Positions 37,974 through 47,491 of a DNA stretch of 64,000 nt are shown here, one piece after another. Source of the DNA: Rhodanobacter sp. DHB23 (GTDB lineage: Bacteria > Pseudomonadota > Gammaproteobacteria > Xanthomonadales > Rhodanobacteraceae); NCBI RefSeq assembly GCF_014842975.1, contig NZ_JACYXK010000020.1:1-64000 (forward strand), written 5' to 3'. The notes under the pieces were generated by a model. It had not been told where the DNA came from. It saw only the letters and a program-made list of their open reading frames with translations, and made no database searches. A program made the position numbers and the translations under genes. The first letter of the stretch is position 1. The number at the start of each line of letters is the position of its first letter.

Positions 37974-38020
37974 GACTTCTGGGCGATCATGGGAAGACAT
38001 CCGTATCGTATGCCTTCCGC

Positions 38021-39289
38021 ATGAAATTACTATCCCGCCTGTTGCTGGCCTCGCTGGTCGCGCTCGGCACCGGTTGCGCCACGCAACCCCCGGCCCCCAC
38101 CGTGCCGGTGCAGGCCGCCGCGGCGAACCGTCCCGCGCCCCTGTTGCTGATCTCCATCGACGCGTTCCGCGCCGACTATATCGATCGCGGTCTCACCCCT
38201 ACGCTGGCCATGCTGGCGCAAGGCGGCGTGCATGCCGACGCGATGCGTCCCTCGTTCCCCTCGCTGACCTTCCCGAACCATTACACCCTGGTCACCGGCC
38301 TGTACCCGGACCACCACGGCATCGTCAACAACACCATGTTCGATCCCGCGCTGGGCAAGTTCTCGCTGGGCGACCGCAAGGCGGCGGGCGACGGCCGCTG
38401 GTGGAATGAAGGCACGCCGATCTGGGAGGACGCCGATGCGCACGGCCTGCGCTCCGCCACGATGTTCTGGCCCGGCGCCGAGGCCGACATCCACGGCCGG
38501 CACCCGGATTACTGGCTGCCCTACGACGGCAAGGTGACGCCGGACCAGCGCGTGGACCAGGTGCTGGCCTGGCTCGACCTGCCGACGGCGCAGCGGCCGA
38601 CCTTCCTCACCCTGTACTTCGACCAGGTCGACCATGCCGGCCACGACCACGGCCCGCATTCGCCCGAGGTGGACCAGGCGCTGCGCGACACCGACGCCGC
38701 GCTGGCGCGGCTGGTGGCGGGGCTGCGGCAGCGCGGCCTGTTCGACCGCATGAACATCATCGTGGTCGCCGACCACGGCATGGCCAGCGTGCCGCTCGCC
38801 AACAGCGTGCTGATCGAAAAGCTGATCCCGCTGGATGAAGTACAGACCGTGAGCCTCGGCATCGTCGCCGGCTTCAACCCGAAGCCGGGCCATGATTTCG
38901 CCGCGATAGAACGCACGCTGCAACAGCCGCAGCAGCACATGCGCTGCTGGGACAAGACGCGCATCCCGGCGCGCCTGCACTACGGCAACAACCCGCGCGT
39001 GCCGCAACTGGTATGCCTGGCCGACACCGGCTGGCGCATCACCACCGCCGAGCACCTGGCCAAGCACGCGGGCCACATCAGCATCGGCGAACACGGCTAC
39101 GACAACGCCGACCCGCGCATGGGCGCGCTGTTCATCGCCCATGGCCCGGCGTTCCAGGCCGGCCTGCGCTATCCGGAATTCCCGAACGTGGACGTCTACC
39201 CGCTGATGACCCACCTGCTCGGCATCCCCGCCGACAGGAACGACGGCGACTACGACCAGGTGAAGGGCATGCTCAAGAGCGGGGATTAG
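38021..39289 (+). CDS. Nucleotide pyrophosphatase/phosphodiesterase (NPP) lipoprotein
   Basis: A 422-residue protein of the alkaline phosphatase superfamily, NPP branch. The N-terminus has a lipobox LGTGC, so it is a lipoprotein. Metal and nucleophile motifs visible: LLISIDAFRADY, the Thr nucleophile in FPSLTFPNHYTLVTG, DQVDHAGHDHG, VVADHGM and GEHGYDN. It resembles Xanthomonas NPP, which hydrolyses phosphodiesters and nucleotides. The exact substrate is unknown. Confidence 0.92.
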   Translation: MKLLSRLLLASLVALGTGCATQPPAPTVPVQAAAANRPAPLLLISIDAFRADYIDRGLTPTLAMLAQGGVHADAMRPSFPSLTFPNHYTLVTGLYPDHHGIVNNTMFDPALGKFSLGDRKAAGDGRWWNEGTPIWEDADAHGLRSATMFWPGAEADIHGRHPDYWLPYDGKVTPDQRVDQVLAWLDLPTAQRPTFLTLYFDQVDHAGHDHGPHSPEVDQALRDTDAALARLVAGLRQRGLFDRMNIIVVADHGMASVPLANSVLIEKLIPLDEVQTVSLGIVAGFNPKPGHDFAAIERTLQQPQQHMRCWDKTRIPARLHYGNNPRVPQLVCLADTGWRITTAEHLAKHAGHISIGEHGYDNADPRMGALFIAHGPAFQAGLRYPEFPNVDVYPLMTHLLGIPADRNDGDYDQVKGMLKSGD

Positions 39290-39357
39290 GGATACGGGAT
39301 TCGGGAAAGCTAAAGCGCGCGACATGCTGCTGTACCGAATCCCCAATCCCGTATCCC
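39289..39357. repeat. Inverted repeat between convergent genes
   Basis: GGGATACGGGATTCGGG (39289-39305) is mirrored by CCGAATCCCCAATCCCGTATCC (39335-39356) between the NPP and MFS genes. It may serve as a bidirectional terminator; similar GGGATTCGGG repeats are frequent in Xanthomonadales. Confidence 0.65.
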
Positions 39358-39362
39358 GGCTC

Positions 39363-40637
39363 CTACCCCATCGCCCCCTTGCTCATCGGCGTCGGCGGCG
39401 TAGCCACATTCACCAGCGGCTTGAGCCGGACCAGCCCCAGCGCGATCACCAGCCCAGCCAGCACCAGCGCACCGACGAAGGCGGCCACGCCGTTCCAGCC
39501 GTGCGCGGCGTAGAACAGGCCGCCGCTGGCGCCGGCCACGCTGGAACCCATGTAGTAGCAGAACAGGTACATCGACGAGGCCTGTGCCTTCGCCGCACCC
39601 GCGCGCCGACCCACCCAGCTGCTGACGATGGAATGGCCGCCGAAGAAACCGAAGGTGATCGCCACGATGCCCAGCGCGATCAGCCACAGCGATGCGGCCA
39701 GGGTCAGCAGCACGCCCACCATCATCAGCGCCAGCGCCGTCCACAACACCTTGCGCCGGCCCAGTTTGCCGGCGAGATGGCCCATCCACGCCGAACTGAA
39801 GGTGCCGATCAGGTAGATGCCGAAGATCAGCCCCACCACCGCCTGGCTCAGGTTGTACGGCGGCGCGAGCAGGCGGTAGCCGAGGTAGTTGTAGACGGTG
39901 ACGAAGGCACCCAGCAGCAGGAAGCCTTCGACGAACAGCCACGGCAGGCCGCGGTCACGGAACATGCCGGCGAAGCGCGCCGCGAGCGCACGTGCATCCC
40001 ACGGCTGGCGCACGAAGCGCCGCGACGGCGGCAACGCGCGCCAGAACGCCAACGCGCAGACCAGGCCGATCACGCCCACCACGGCCACGCCCGTGCGCCA
40101 GCCGAAGAAATCCGCGAGCACGCCGGCGACCAGCCGCCCGCCCATGCCGCCCACCGCGCTACCGCTGATGTACAGGCCCATGCCGAGGCCGATCGACTCG
40201 ACGTGCATTTCCTCGCTGAGGTAGGTCATCGCCACCGCAGGCAACCCACTCAGCGTGAGGCCGAGCAGGGTGCGCACCACCAGCAGCGAAGCCCAGTCCG
40301 GCATCGCCGCACTGGCCAGCACCAGCACCGCCGACGACAGCAACGATGCCACCATCACCGGCTTGCGCCCCCACGCGTCGGACAGTCCGCCTGCGAACAG
40401 CATCGCGAAGGCCAGCACGCCAGTGGTGAGCGACAGCGACATCGCCGCACCCGCCTCGCTCACGCCGTAGTCGCGGCTGAATTCCGGCATCAGCGGCTGC
40501 ACGCAGTACAGCAGGCCGAACGTGGCCAGGCCCGCGGCGAACAGCGCGAGGTTGGTGCGGCGGAACGCAGGCGTGCCGTGGCGGATCCAGTCCTGCGGAT
40601 CCGCAGCTGGCGCATCAGGGAGAGGGAGATCGTGCAT
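39363..40637 (-). CDS. MFS transporter (YnfM-like)
   Basis: A 424-residue protein with twelve transmembrane helices of the major facilitator superfamily; the loop 2-3 motif GGLSDAWGRKPVM and LVVRTLLGLTLSGLPAVAM are visible. It resembles arabinose-efflux/YnfM permeases, which are H+-driven exporters. The substrate cannot be told. It converges on the NPP gene. Confidence 0.9.
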   Translation of the reverse strand: MHDLPLPDAPAADPQDWIRHGTPAFRRTNLALFAAGLATFGLLYCVQPLMPEFSRDYGVSEAGAAMSLSLTTGVLAFAMLFAGGLSDAWGRKPVMVASLLSSAVLVLASAAMPDWASLLVVRTLLGLTLSGLPAVAMTYLSEEMHVESIGLGMGLYISGSAVGGMGGRLVAGVLADFFGWRTGVAVVGVIGLVCALAFWRALPPSRRFVRQPWDARALAARFAGMFRDRGLPWLFVEGFLLLGAFVTVYNYLGYRLLAPPYNLSQAVVGLIFGIYLIGTFSSAWMGHLAGKLGRRKVLWTALALMMVGVLLTLAASLWLIALGIVAITFGFFGGHSIVSSWVGRRAGAAKAQASSMYLFCYYMGSSVAGASGGLFYAAHGWNGVAAFVGALVLAGLVIALGLVRLKPLVNVATPPTPMSKGAMG

Positions 40638-40730
40638 CGCCGCCGCATCCTTCCGAACGTAATGCAGCGAGGATAGAACCTCCGCGTGGAACGATCGACG
40701 ATGCGCGGCGGCACATCGCCGGCACGCGGA

Positions 40731-41717
40731 TCAGCCTGCGTTTCTGTGCGCCTCCAGCATGGGCGTCAGCGACACCGACCATGCGTTGAGGTTGCCGTTG
40801 TCCCACTGCTCGATGCGCTGCAGGTATTCGGCCGCCTGCGCCGGCGTGTGCGGATAGTGCGCCACCGGCATGCTGCGGTCGCTGGTGAAATACAGCGTGC
40901 GCTGGTCCGGCCCGAGGTGCGGCAGGTAGTCGGTGCTGAAGCCGGGCGCATCGTCGCCCTCGTAACGGATGGCCTGCGGCGTGTCCCAGCCATCGCCCTG
41001 GCGGAACACGATGAACAGGTGGTCTTTGCTGTTGCCCGGCAGGCGGTGATCGCTGGCGAACACCATGTACGAACCGTCGGGCGCGATCTCCGGATCCACG
41101 TCGTTGTCGCCGTAGTGGCTGAACGGCAACGGCTGTGCTGGCTGGTAGGTGCCGTGCGCATAGTGCGACACGTACAGGCGCTTGCCCTTGCCAGGGTCGA
41201 TCGACAGGAAGTAGATGCTGCCATCGCGCGTCATGCTGGCCTTCCACACGGCGTCGCTGATGTTGACCGCGTCCGGCAGGCGCCGGGGCTTGCTCCAGCC
41301 GTCGTTGCCTTCGCGGTCCACGCGCCACAGGCCTACCTGGTTGTGCGCCGGCGTGCTGTCGATGCGATGGATCGACACATAGATCACGTACCTGCCATCC
41401 GGCGAAAACTCCGGCGCAAGATCCGGCCAGGCGCCGGAGAACGATGCCATGACCGGGGCGGACCAATGTCCGTCCACGCGATGCGATTCCATGATGGTGC
41501 CGCCGCCGGCGCCGCTGCGGGTGAAGAGCAGCGTGTTGCCGTCGGGGCTGAAGGTCGGCGCCTCGTCGTTGGCAGGACCGGAGACGATGCCCGGCGCGAA
41601 GACCTGCGGTGCGGCCAGCGCCGGCGGTGCGGCGGTAGCGGTAGCGGCGGTGGCGGTGTTGAGACCCAGGGCAACCACCAGGGCCAGACAGAGCATGCAG
41701 CAGCGTGAACCGGACAC
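40731..41717 (-). CDS. Secreted TolB-like beta-propeller protein
   Basis: A 328-residue exported protein with PD40/WD40-like repeats: DEAPTFSPDGNTLLFTRSG, APEFSPDGRYVIYVS, PEIAPDGSYMVFASDH and LGPDQRTLYFTSDRS. It lacks a catalytic domain, so it may bind or sense. The true start is likely a GTG with an AAGGAG box 7 bases upstream; the ATG at 41771 lacks one. The signal peptide follows (CLALVVALGLNTATA). Confidence 0.8.
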   Translation of the reverse strand: MSGSRCCMLCLALVVALGLNTATAATATAAPPALAAPQVFAPGIVSGPANDEAPTFSPDGNTLLFTRSGAGGGTIMESHRVDGHWSAPVMASFSGAWPDLAPEFSPDGRYVIYVSIHRIDSTPAHNQVGLWRVDREGNDGWSKPRRLPDAVNISDAVWKASMTRDGSIYFLSIDPGKGKRLYVSHYAHGTYQPAQPLPFSHYGDNDVDPEIAPDGSYMVFASDHRLPGNSKDHLFIVFRQGDGWDTPQAIRYEGDDAPGFSTDYLPHLGPDQRTLYFTSDRSMPVAHYPHTPAQAAEYLQRIEQWDNGNLNAWSVSLTPMLEAHRNAG

Positions 41718-41854
41718 GTCGTAACTCCTTATGCGGCAAGTCGAGAACAAGCGATCGGACATCCCACCCACGCGATGCCGCGTCCATCGACCGGACGCGG
41801 CGCAGCGTGGGCGTCACGCTAGTTGCACGATCGCCCTGCCGCAGGTGCCGGACG

Positions 41855-44800
41855 TCACTCCTGGCCGTCGGTGCCGTGCGCCGGCGGCGCCTCCAGCTCC
41901 AGCAGCCAGCCCTTGCCGGGCTCCACGGTGATTTCATCGCCCGGCTTGAACGTGGCGGCCGGCTGGAAGCCCTCCACCGCGGGGGCGACCAGGCGGACGC
42001 GTGCAGGATTCAGGCCCAGCGCCTTCCAGTTGATTGTGAGCTTCACCTTCGCGGTGGCGGGGGCCCACGAGGCGATGGACACCAGCGTCTTGTCGCCCTT
42101 ACGCACGTAGCTGGTGGCGAGCACGTCCGGATTGCTGGTCTTCACCGGCGTGTCGTGCACCCACCAGCCGACCATGTCGGCCTGCTCGATGCCGAACGCA
42201 TCCCACAGCTGCCACAGGCGGCGCGGGTCGCCGCCGGTCCACGGCAGGCGGTTGGTCATGCCGAACACCATGCCGCGCCACGGATTGCCGCCGTTCTGCA
42301 GCATCTCGCCCATCAGGCCGTAGGGAATGCCGGAGATCTCGGTGAGCCAGTACTGGGGCGAGGTGTGCTCGTAGTCGAACTCCTCGCCGAACCACAGGCG
42401 GTTGATGTACGGGAACAGCTCCATGTAGAGCAGCGCGCTGTTGATGTAGCCGTCGCGCGCGTCGTACTGGCTGGCGGAATGCAGGTCGATCAGCGCATGC
42501 GGCCGATGCGCATCCAGCACCTTGCGCACGCGCAGCATGGTGGTGCGGTCGTAGGCCACGTCGTCGAGGTAAAGGCCGTCGATGCCAATGTTGCGCGCCA
42601 GCCAGTCCAGCCCCTCGATGTAGAAGTTGTGCCAGCGGCTCTGGCCGGCGTCGACCACCGCCGCGTCGCGGTTCTCCGGCACGTGCCAGGCGGCGATGTA
42701 GTTGCCGTCCAGATGTTCCTGCAACCAGGAGAAGCCGCCGCCCTTGCCGGGGCTGACGATCTCGCTGCACGGTCCGGGTGCGGCGTTGCCGTCGTCGCCG
42801 AGGCGGCAGCCGGTGAGGCTTTCCAGCATCGGCAGTTCGGGCGCGCGGTCGGTGAGCTCGCGGATGGTGTCGTAGATCTTCACCTCCATGCCGCGTGCAT
42901 GGGCCGCATCGATGTACGCCTTCATCTTGGCGGGTTCGAGGAACGGATAGTTGATCCACGGATTGATCGGCGTGGCGTGATGGATGTTCACCACGTTGGC
43001 ACCCTCGGCCTTGATCTGGTCGAGGTCGGCGTACTTGTGGAAATAGCGCTCGGCGAAGTGCTGTGCCGGCTTGATGGTCTTGAACGGGGTCACGCGCAGC
43101 ACGAGGTCGTAGTGCAGCGTCTGCCCCGCCGCCATCGTGCGCGCGCCGCTGAACGCCTTGACCACGTAGCGCGCGCCGTCGTGCGCGAACGTGATGCCGC
43201 CCTGCCCCGCGTTGTCCCAGGACGTCGGCATCAACAGCGGTTGCTGGTGGTAGAAGTTGGTGTTGAGCGGGCGGCGATAGTTCTCGTCGCGCAGGTGGAA
43301 TTCCAGGCCCGCGTTCACCGCGCCGATCCACGCGCCGTCCTGGTTGTTCTCGACGTTCCATTTCCACGCGAAGCTGTCCGGCGCGGCGGAACCGGTGCGG
43401 CCCAGGCCCAGTTCGTACTGCGCCACGTCGTTCCTCAGCGGAATCTCCAGGCGGATGTCGTCGAGCTTCACCGCCTGCGTGGCGGTGAGCGCGATGGCAT
43501 AGCTGAGCGTGCCATCCATCTCCAGGCTGGCGGTCACTTCACCCTTCAGCGCGCCGGCCTGGCCCGTCACCTGCCAGTGCACCTTGCCGGGGCCATCGAC
43601 CTGCACGCTGGGCGAACCTGTTGCACGCAAGGCATGCGCGCCGCCGGCGTCCTGTACCAGCAGCTGCATCGGCGCGGCCAGCAGCGCGCGCGGCGCCTTG
43701 GCAATACCGGTCATGCGCTCGTCGAAGTAGCTGTCGATCTGCGCCGGCAGGCCGCTGGGTGCGAGTGTCACGGTGCGGCCGAGGATGCCGAGCTTGGCGC
43801 CCTGCACGGTCACCGCGGTGAACGGCTTCACCAGGTCGTTGTTCTGCGCCAGCGTGGAGTTGAGCCAGCGCAGGCGCGTGAGCTTGAACGGATCGTCGTC
43901 GCCGTGCGCCTTCGCCGTGCCCGCGTCCACGGTGATCGCCAATGGAACCTGCCGCGGTGCGGTGCCGTCCGCACTGACCGTCAGCGTGCCATGGTAGGTG
44001 CCGGGCTTCGCATCCTTCGGAATATCCAGCCCCATCCACAGCGGCTGCACGCGGCCTTGCGCCACATCGAGGCGATTGGTGAACGGCTTGCCCGCGTAGT
44101 CGGTACCACCGAGGTTGAAGCAGGTGAGCTGCGCCGCCGGGATCGTCGCGCCATCCGGCCCGTGCAGGTCATCGAAGCTCACGCGCACGTCCTGTGCCGC
44201 ACTGCGCGCGGTCCACAGGCCCACTTGGAAACTCAGGTATTCGCCGCGCAGCGCGTGGTCGGTCAACGCGCTGCCTGCGCCATGTTCGGCCCAACGCTCG
44301 GGAACCTGGCTGAACATGCGGATCGGGTGTTCGCGGGTTTCCGGGAACAGCAGCCAGGGCTGATCCGGGTTCGCCGCCAGCAGGTGCTGCAACTCGTCCG
44401 GCGTCGCGGTGCGCTCCATGTCGGTGTAGGCGTCGAAATCGTCCACCGCCTCGTAGCCGAGCACGCGCGCCTGCGGCAGCTTCGCCGCATGGCGCGGATC
44501 GTCCAGGTTGTTCTTCTTTACCCATGTGGCGTCCGCGGTATCCGCCGGCGTGCGATAGGTCACCGTGGGATAGTTCGAACGACCGCTGCCGATGTAGGGC
44601 AGGTAGTAAACCGCATACGTGCCGGCCTGCCTCGCCTCGAACGCCAGCACGCCTTCGGCCTGGTCGATGCGCTCGCGCAGCACGTTGCCCACCACCTGTC
44701 CGTCCGGGCCGACCACGAAGGTGGCGACACTTTCGGGATGATGGTCGCGCCGATGCCATGGGATCGTCACCTGCACCGCCGCCGCGGCCTTGTCCACGGC

Positions 44801-44965
44801 GATGGTGTAGCGATGGTTGCCGTACTGGTCGGCGTTCCAGCGCAGTTGCACGCCGTCCTCGAGCGTCTGCGTCTGCGCCACGGCGGCGCCGATGCCGCCG
44901 GCGAGCAAGGTGCAGGCCAGCAGGCCGAGTGTCGCCGGATGGCGCAGGGTTCGTGGGTGGCGCAT
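41855..44965 (-). CDS. Large secreted glycoside hydrolase-like protein (DUF6067 type)
   Basis: A 1036-residue secreted protein: signal peptide, N-terminal beta domains (about 1-430), a catalytic-type TIM-barrel region with DGLYLDDVAYDRTTML, ALIDLHSASQYDARDGYINS and WFGEEFDYEHTSP, and a C-terminal beta-sandwich. It resembles DUF6067/glycoside-hydrolase-like proteins acting on glycans; the acidic residues DD in the first motif could be catalytic. The polysaccharide substrate is not known. The start at 44965 has a GGGA box; 44977 and 45061 are alternatives. It is divergent from the porin gene. Confidence 0.78.
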   Translation of the reverse strand: MRHPRTLRHPATLGLLACTLLAGGIGAAVAQTQTLEDGVQLRWNADQYGNHRYTIAVDKAAAAVQVTIPWHRRDHHPESVATFVVGPDGQVVGNVLRERIDQAEGVLAFEARQAGTYAVYYLPYIGSGRSNYPTVTYRTPADTADATWVKKNNLDDPRHAAKLPQARVLGYEAVDDFDAYTDMERTATPDELQHLLAANPDQPWLLFPETREHPIRMFSQVPERWAEHGAGSALTDHALRGEYLSFQVGLWTARSAAQDVRVSFDDLHGPDGATIPAAQLTCFNLGGTDYAGKPFTNRLDVAQGRVQPLWMGLDIPKDAKPGTYHGTLTVSADGTAPRQVPLAITVDAGTAKAHGDDDPFKLTRLRWLNSTLAQNNDLVKPFTAVTVQGAKLGILGRTVTLAPSGLPAQIDSYFDERMTGIAKAPRALLAAPMQLLVQDAGGAHALRATGSPSVQVDGPGKVHWQVTGQAGALKGEVTASLEMDGTLSYAIALTATQAVKLDDIRLEIPLRNDVAQYELGLGRTGSAAPDSFAWKWNVENNQDGAWIGAVNAGLEFHLRDENYRRPLNTNFYHQQPLLMPTSWDNAGQGGITFAHDGARYVVKAFSGARTMAAGQTLHYDLVLRVTPFKTIKPAQHFAERYFHKYADLDQIKAEGANVVNIHHATPINPWINYPFLEPAKMKAYIDAAHARGMEVKIYDTIRELTDRAPELPMLESLTGCRLGDDGNAAPGPCSEIVSPGKGGGFSWLQEHLDGNYIAAWHVPENRDAAVVDAGQSRWHNFYIEGLDWLARNIGIDGLYLDDVAYDRTTMLRVRKVLDAHRPHALIDLHSASQYDARDGYINSALLYMELFPYINRLWFGEEFDYEHTSPQYWLTEISGIPYGLMGEMLQNGGNPWRGMVFGMTNRLPWTGGDPRRLWQLWDAFGIEQADMVGWWVHDTPVKTSNPDVLATSYVRKGDKTLVSIASWAPATAKVKLTINWKALGLNPARVRLVAPAVEGFQPAATFKPGDEITVEPGKGWLLELEAPPAHGTDGQE

Positions 44966-45168
44966 GGCGGTTCCCATAGCTTGATGATCGAAGCCAGATA
45001 TGTAACCCGTTGCCTTCCAATACGCAAGAAAACGATTCAAAACGAAATTACATGAAACCATGACTTCGGCACGCGTCGCCCGTCATATCCACATGCCGAG
45101 GCTTCATTTTTTTGGACGTCCATTCGTGAACAGACTCGGCTCACCCCATGAGGAAACCGAGGCCACGA

Positions 45169-46359
45169 ATGCGAAGACCTGTCCTGCTGCTGCTCGCCGG
45201 CCTGCTGCTCGCCCCGCTCGCCCATGCCGACGACGGCGTGCCGTACATCGAGCTGCGCTACCGCGACAGCACGCTGCACCAGGCCAACCTGGCCGACACC
45301 GGCCACGCCCACACCCTGCGCCTGCAACTGGGTTACCTGTGGACGCCGCTGCCCGACTTCTCCGCCTATGCGGAAGGCACCAAGGTGCTTACGCTGTTCG
45401 GCCGCCAGTACAACGACACCACCGGCAAGCGCACGCCCTACCCCGCCGAGCCCGATCCGCCGTCGGCCGAAGTGAGCAACGCGTGGGTGGGCTACGCGAA
45501 CGACACGTTCGGCGTCCGCGCCGGCAGGCAATACCTCAACCTCGACGACCGCCGCTTCTTCAGCGCCAACCTGTGGCGCCAGAACCCGCAGAGCTTCGAC
45601 GGCATCACCGGCTACGTGCGGCCGGGCAGCGGCACCACGATCGGCTGGGGCTGGATCGGCCAGGTCAACCGCACCGTGGGCGCGGACTTCCCCGACATCG
45701 ACCAGCGCCGCTGGAAGCTCGACGGCAAGCTGCTGCACGTGGACCAGGCGTTGCCGCTGGGCAACCTGACCGCCTATGCCTACTTCGTGAAGAACCTCAC
45801 CCAGGCGGCCGACTCCGTGCGCACCGAAGGCCTGCGCTGGATCGGCAACGCGCCCATCGGGCAAACACGGTTGAGCTGGACACTGGAGGGCGCGCACCAG
45901 CAGGACTACGCCAACAACCCTGCGCATTTCAGCCTGCCCTACCACCTGGTCGAACTCAGCTACGGCCTGCCGGCAATTTCGGCGCGCGCGGGCGAGGAAC
46001 TGCTGGGCGGCAACGGTCGCAACGCCTTCAATACCGCCTACGGTTCGGGACACAGCTTCGACGGCTGGGTCGGCGTGTTCTCCATTCCGCCGCACGGCCT
46101 GCACGATCGCTATGGCGGCCTGCTCGGCCAACTGCCGTGGCAGGGGCTGAGCTGGCAAGTCACCCAGCACGACTTCCAACCCGCGAGCAGCGACGGCAGG
46201 CGCTACGGCAGCGAGACCGATGTCGGCCTGCTCGCCAACCTCGATGCACACCTGAATCTGGAGCTGCAATACGGCGACTACCGCGCCGACAGCTTCACCG
46301 TGAACCAGCGCAAGCTGTGGCTGATGGTGGAATACCGCTACGGCAAGCAGCCGAGTTGA
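45169..46359 (+). CDS. Outer membrane porin-like beta-barrel
   Basis: A 396-residue protein with a signal peptide (LLLLAGLLLAPLAHA) and long alternating aromatic/charged strands (LRLQLGYLWTPL; WVGYANDTFGVRAGRQYLNL; LELQYGDYRADSF), ending LMVEYRYG, typical of outer-membrane beta-barrels (alginate-export/porin type). Its place next to the glycoside hydrolase suggests uptake or export of the same sugar. An ATG at 45148 gives a slightly longer signal peptide. Confidence 0.82.
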   Translation: MRRPVLLLLAGLLLAPLAHADDGVPYIELRYRDSTLHQANLADTGHAHTLRLQLGYLWTPLPDFSAYAEGTKVLTLFGRQYNDTTGKRTPYPAEPDPPSAEVSNAWVGYANDTFGVRAGRQYLNLDDRRFFSANLWRQNPQSFDGITGYVRPGSGTTIGWGWIGQVNRTVGADFPDIDQRRWKLDGKLLHVDQALPLGNLTAYAYFVKNLTQAADSVRTEGLRWIGNAPIGQTRLSWTLEGAHQQDYANNPAHFSLPYHLVELSYGLPAISARAGEELLGGNGRNAFNTAYGSGHSFDGWVGVFSIPPHGLHDRYGGLLGQLPWQGLSWQVTQHDFQPASSDGRRYGSETDVGLLANLDAHLNLELQYGDYRADSFTVNQRKLWLMVEYRYGKQPS

Positions 46360-46367
46360 GCCTTGGA

Positions 46368-46465
46368 TTCGTCATTCGGGCGGGGGCAGGAATCCAGCGC
46401 TGATGACGCCGATCCGCGCCATGCTGCCACTGGATCCCGGCCTGCGCCGGGATGACGAGCGGAAG
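46368..46465. repeat. REP-like palindromes between convergent genes
   Basis: GTCATTCGGGCGGGGGCAGG and GATCCCGGCCTGCGCCGGGA (followed by TGACGAG) form the REP-type palindromes seen at 740, 34,945 and 60,870. Confidence 0.6.
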
Positions 46466-46474
46466 CAGCATGTT

Positions 46475-47491
46475 TCACGCGCTGCGGTCGCCACGCAGCG
46501 CGCGCACGGCCGCCTCATCGCCCGCTGCATCGCGTCCGCTCACCCAGCCGAACAGTGCGATGCCCACGACAATGGCCAATGCGCCCAGCAGCGCCCAGCC
46601 ATGCGGCCACGCCTCGCCAAGCACGGCGGCGCCCAGCGCCGTGGTGAACAGCAACTCCGCCGCCTGCATCGCCTCCACCGCGGCCAGCGCGGTGGGCTGC
46701 GTGCGCACGCGGTCGGTGGCGGCGAAGAACAGCACGGTGGCGATCACGCCCGAGGACAGGGCCACGCCGCCGGCCAGCCACACCTCGCGCCATCCCGGCA
46801 GGCCCACCGTGCACAGCGCGATCGCCGCGATCAGCAACCACAGCGGCCAGCTGCACAACGTCATGCCGAACACGCGCTGCAGGGCATTCACCCGCTGCGC
46901 GCTGGTTTCCAGATGCAGCAGCAGCATGCGGTTGCCCAGCGGATAGGCGAACGCGGAAAGCACCACCGCACCCGCCGCCAGCCAGTCGCCGGCACTCAAA
47001 TGGCCGTGCGCATGCCCCCATTGCAGCGCGAACACGCCGGCCACGATCAGCGCGCCGATCGCCAGCGTGGGCCACGCCAGCCGCCGGCGCGCATCGCGAT
47101 AGATCAGCGGCGCCAGCAGCGGCCCGGCCAGCACCGTGGTCTGGAAGCTGCCCGCCACCAGCCACGCCGGCCCGCTGCCGGCGGCCCAGGTCAGCGGTAC
47201 ACCGAACAGCACGAAGCCCACGCTGCTCCACACCAGCCACGCGCGCGGATGCGCGCGCAGCTCGCGCGGCAACTCGCCCAGCCCGCCGCGCCACGGCAGC
47301 GCCAAGGCCAGCAGCGGCAAGGTGATCAGGTAGCGCAGGATCACCGCCCACGCCCAATGCCCGCCGCCCGTTACCAGGCTGCGGTTGAGCACATAGGTCA
47401 TCGTGAAGAACAGCGCCGCGCACAGCGCCAGTCCCACGGCGGCGAAGGCGTTGCGGCGCATCGGCAGGTCGGTGGCATCCAACAGGGTCAT
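46475..47491 (-). CDS. DMT family efflux transporter (EmrE/EamA-like)
   Basis: A 338-residue integral membrane protein with ten predicted helices, two internally related halves as in DMT/EamA exporters (TYVLNRSLVTGGGHWAWAVILR; SAFAYPLGNRMLLLHLE). It is annotated in relatives as a multidrug-resistance efflux transporter; the substrate is unproven. Its start overlaps the stop of the alpha/beta hydrolase gene by 4 bases (ATGA). Confidence 0.85.
   Translation of the reverse strand: MTLLDATDLPMRRNAFAAVGLALCAALFFTMTYVLNRSLVTGGGHWAWAVILRYLITLPLLALALPWRGGLGELPRELRAHPRAWLVWSSVGFVLFGVPLTWAAGSGPAWLVAGSFQTTVLAGPLLAPLIYRDARRRLAWPTLAIGALIVAGVFALQWGHAHGHLSAGDWLAAGAVVLSAFAYPLGNRMLLLHLETSAQRVNALQRVFGMTLCSWPLWLLIAAIALCTVGLPGWREVWLAGGVALSSGVIATVLFFAATDRVRTQPTALAAVEAMQAAELLFTTALGAAVLGEAWPHGWALLGALAIVVGIALFGWVSGRDAAGDEAAVRALRGDRSA

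Noticed and set aside
41705-45055. 1116-codon plus-strand frame
   Set aside because: Antisense of the glycoside-hydrolase-like gene; His/Arg/Val-rich composition typical of shadows in G+C-rich DNA.
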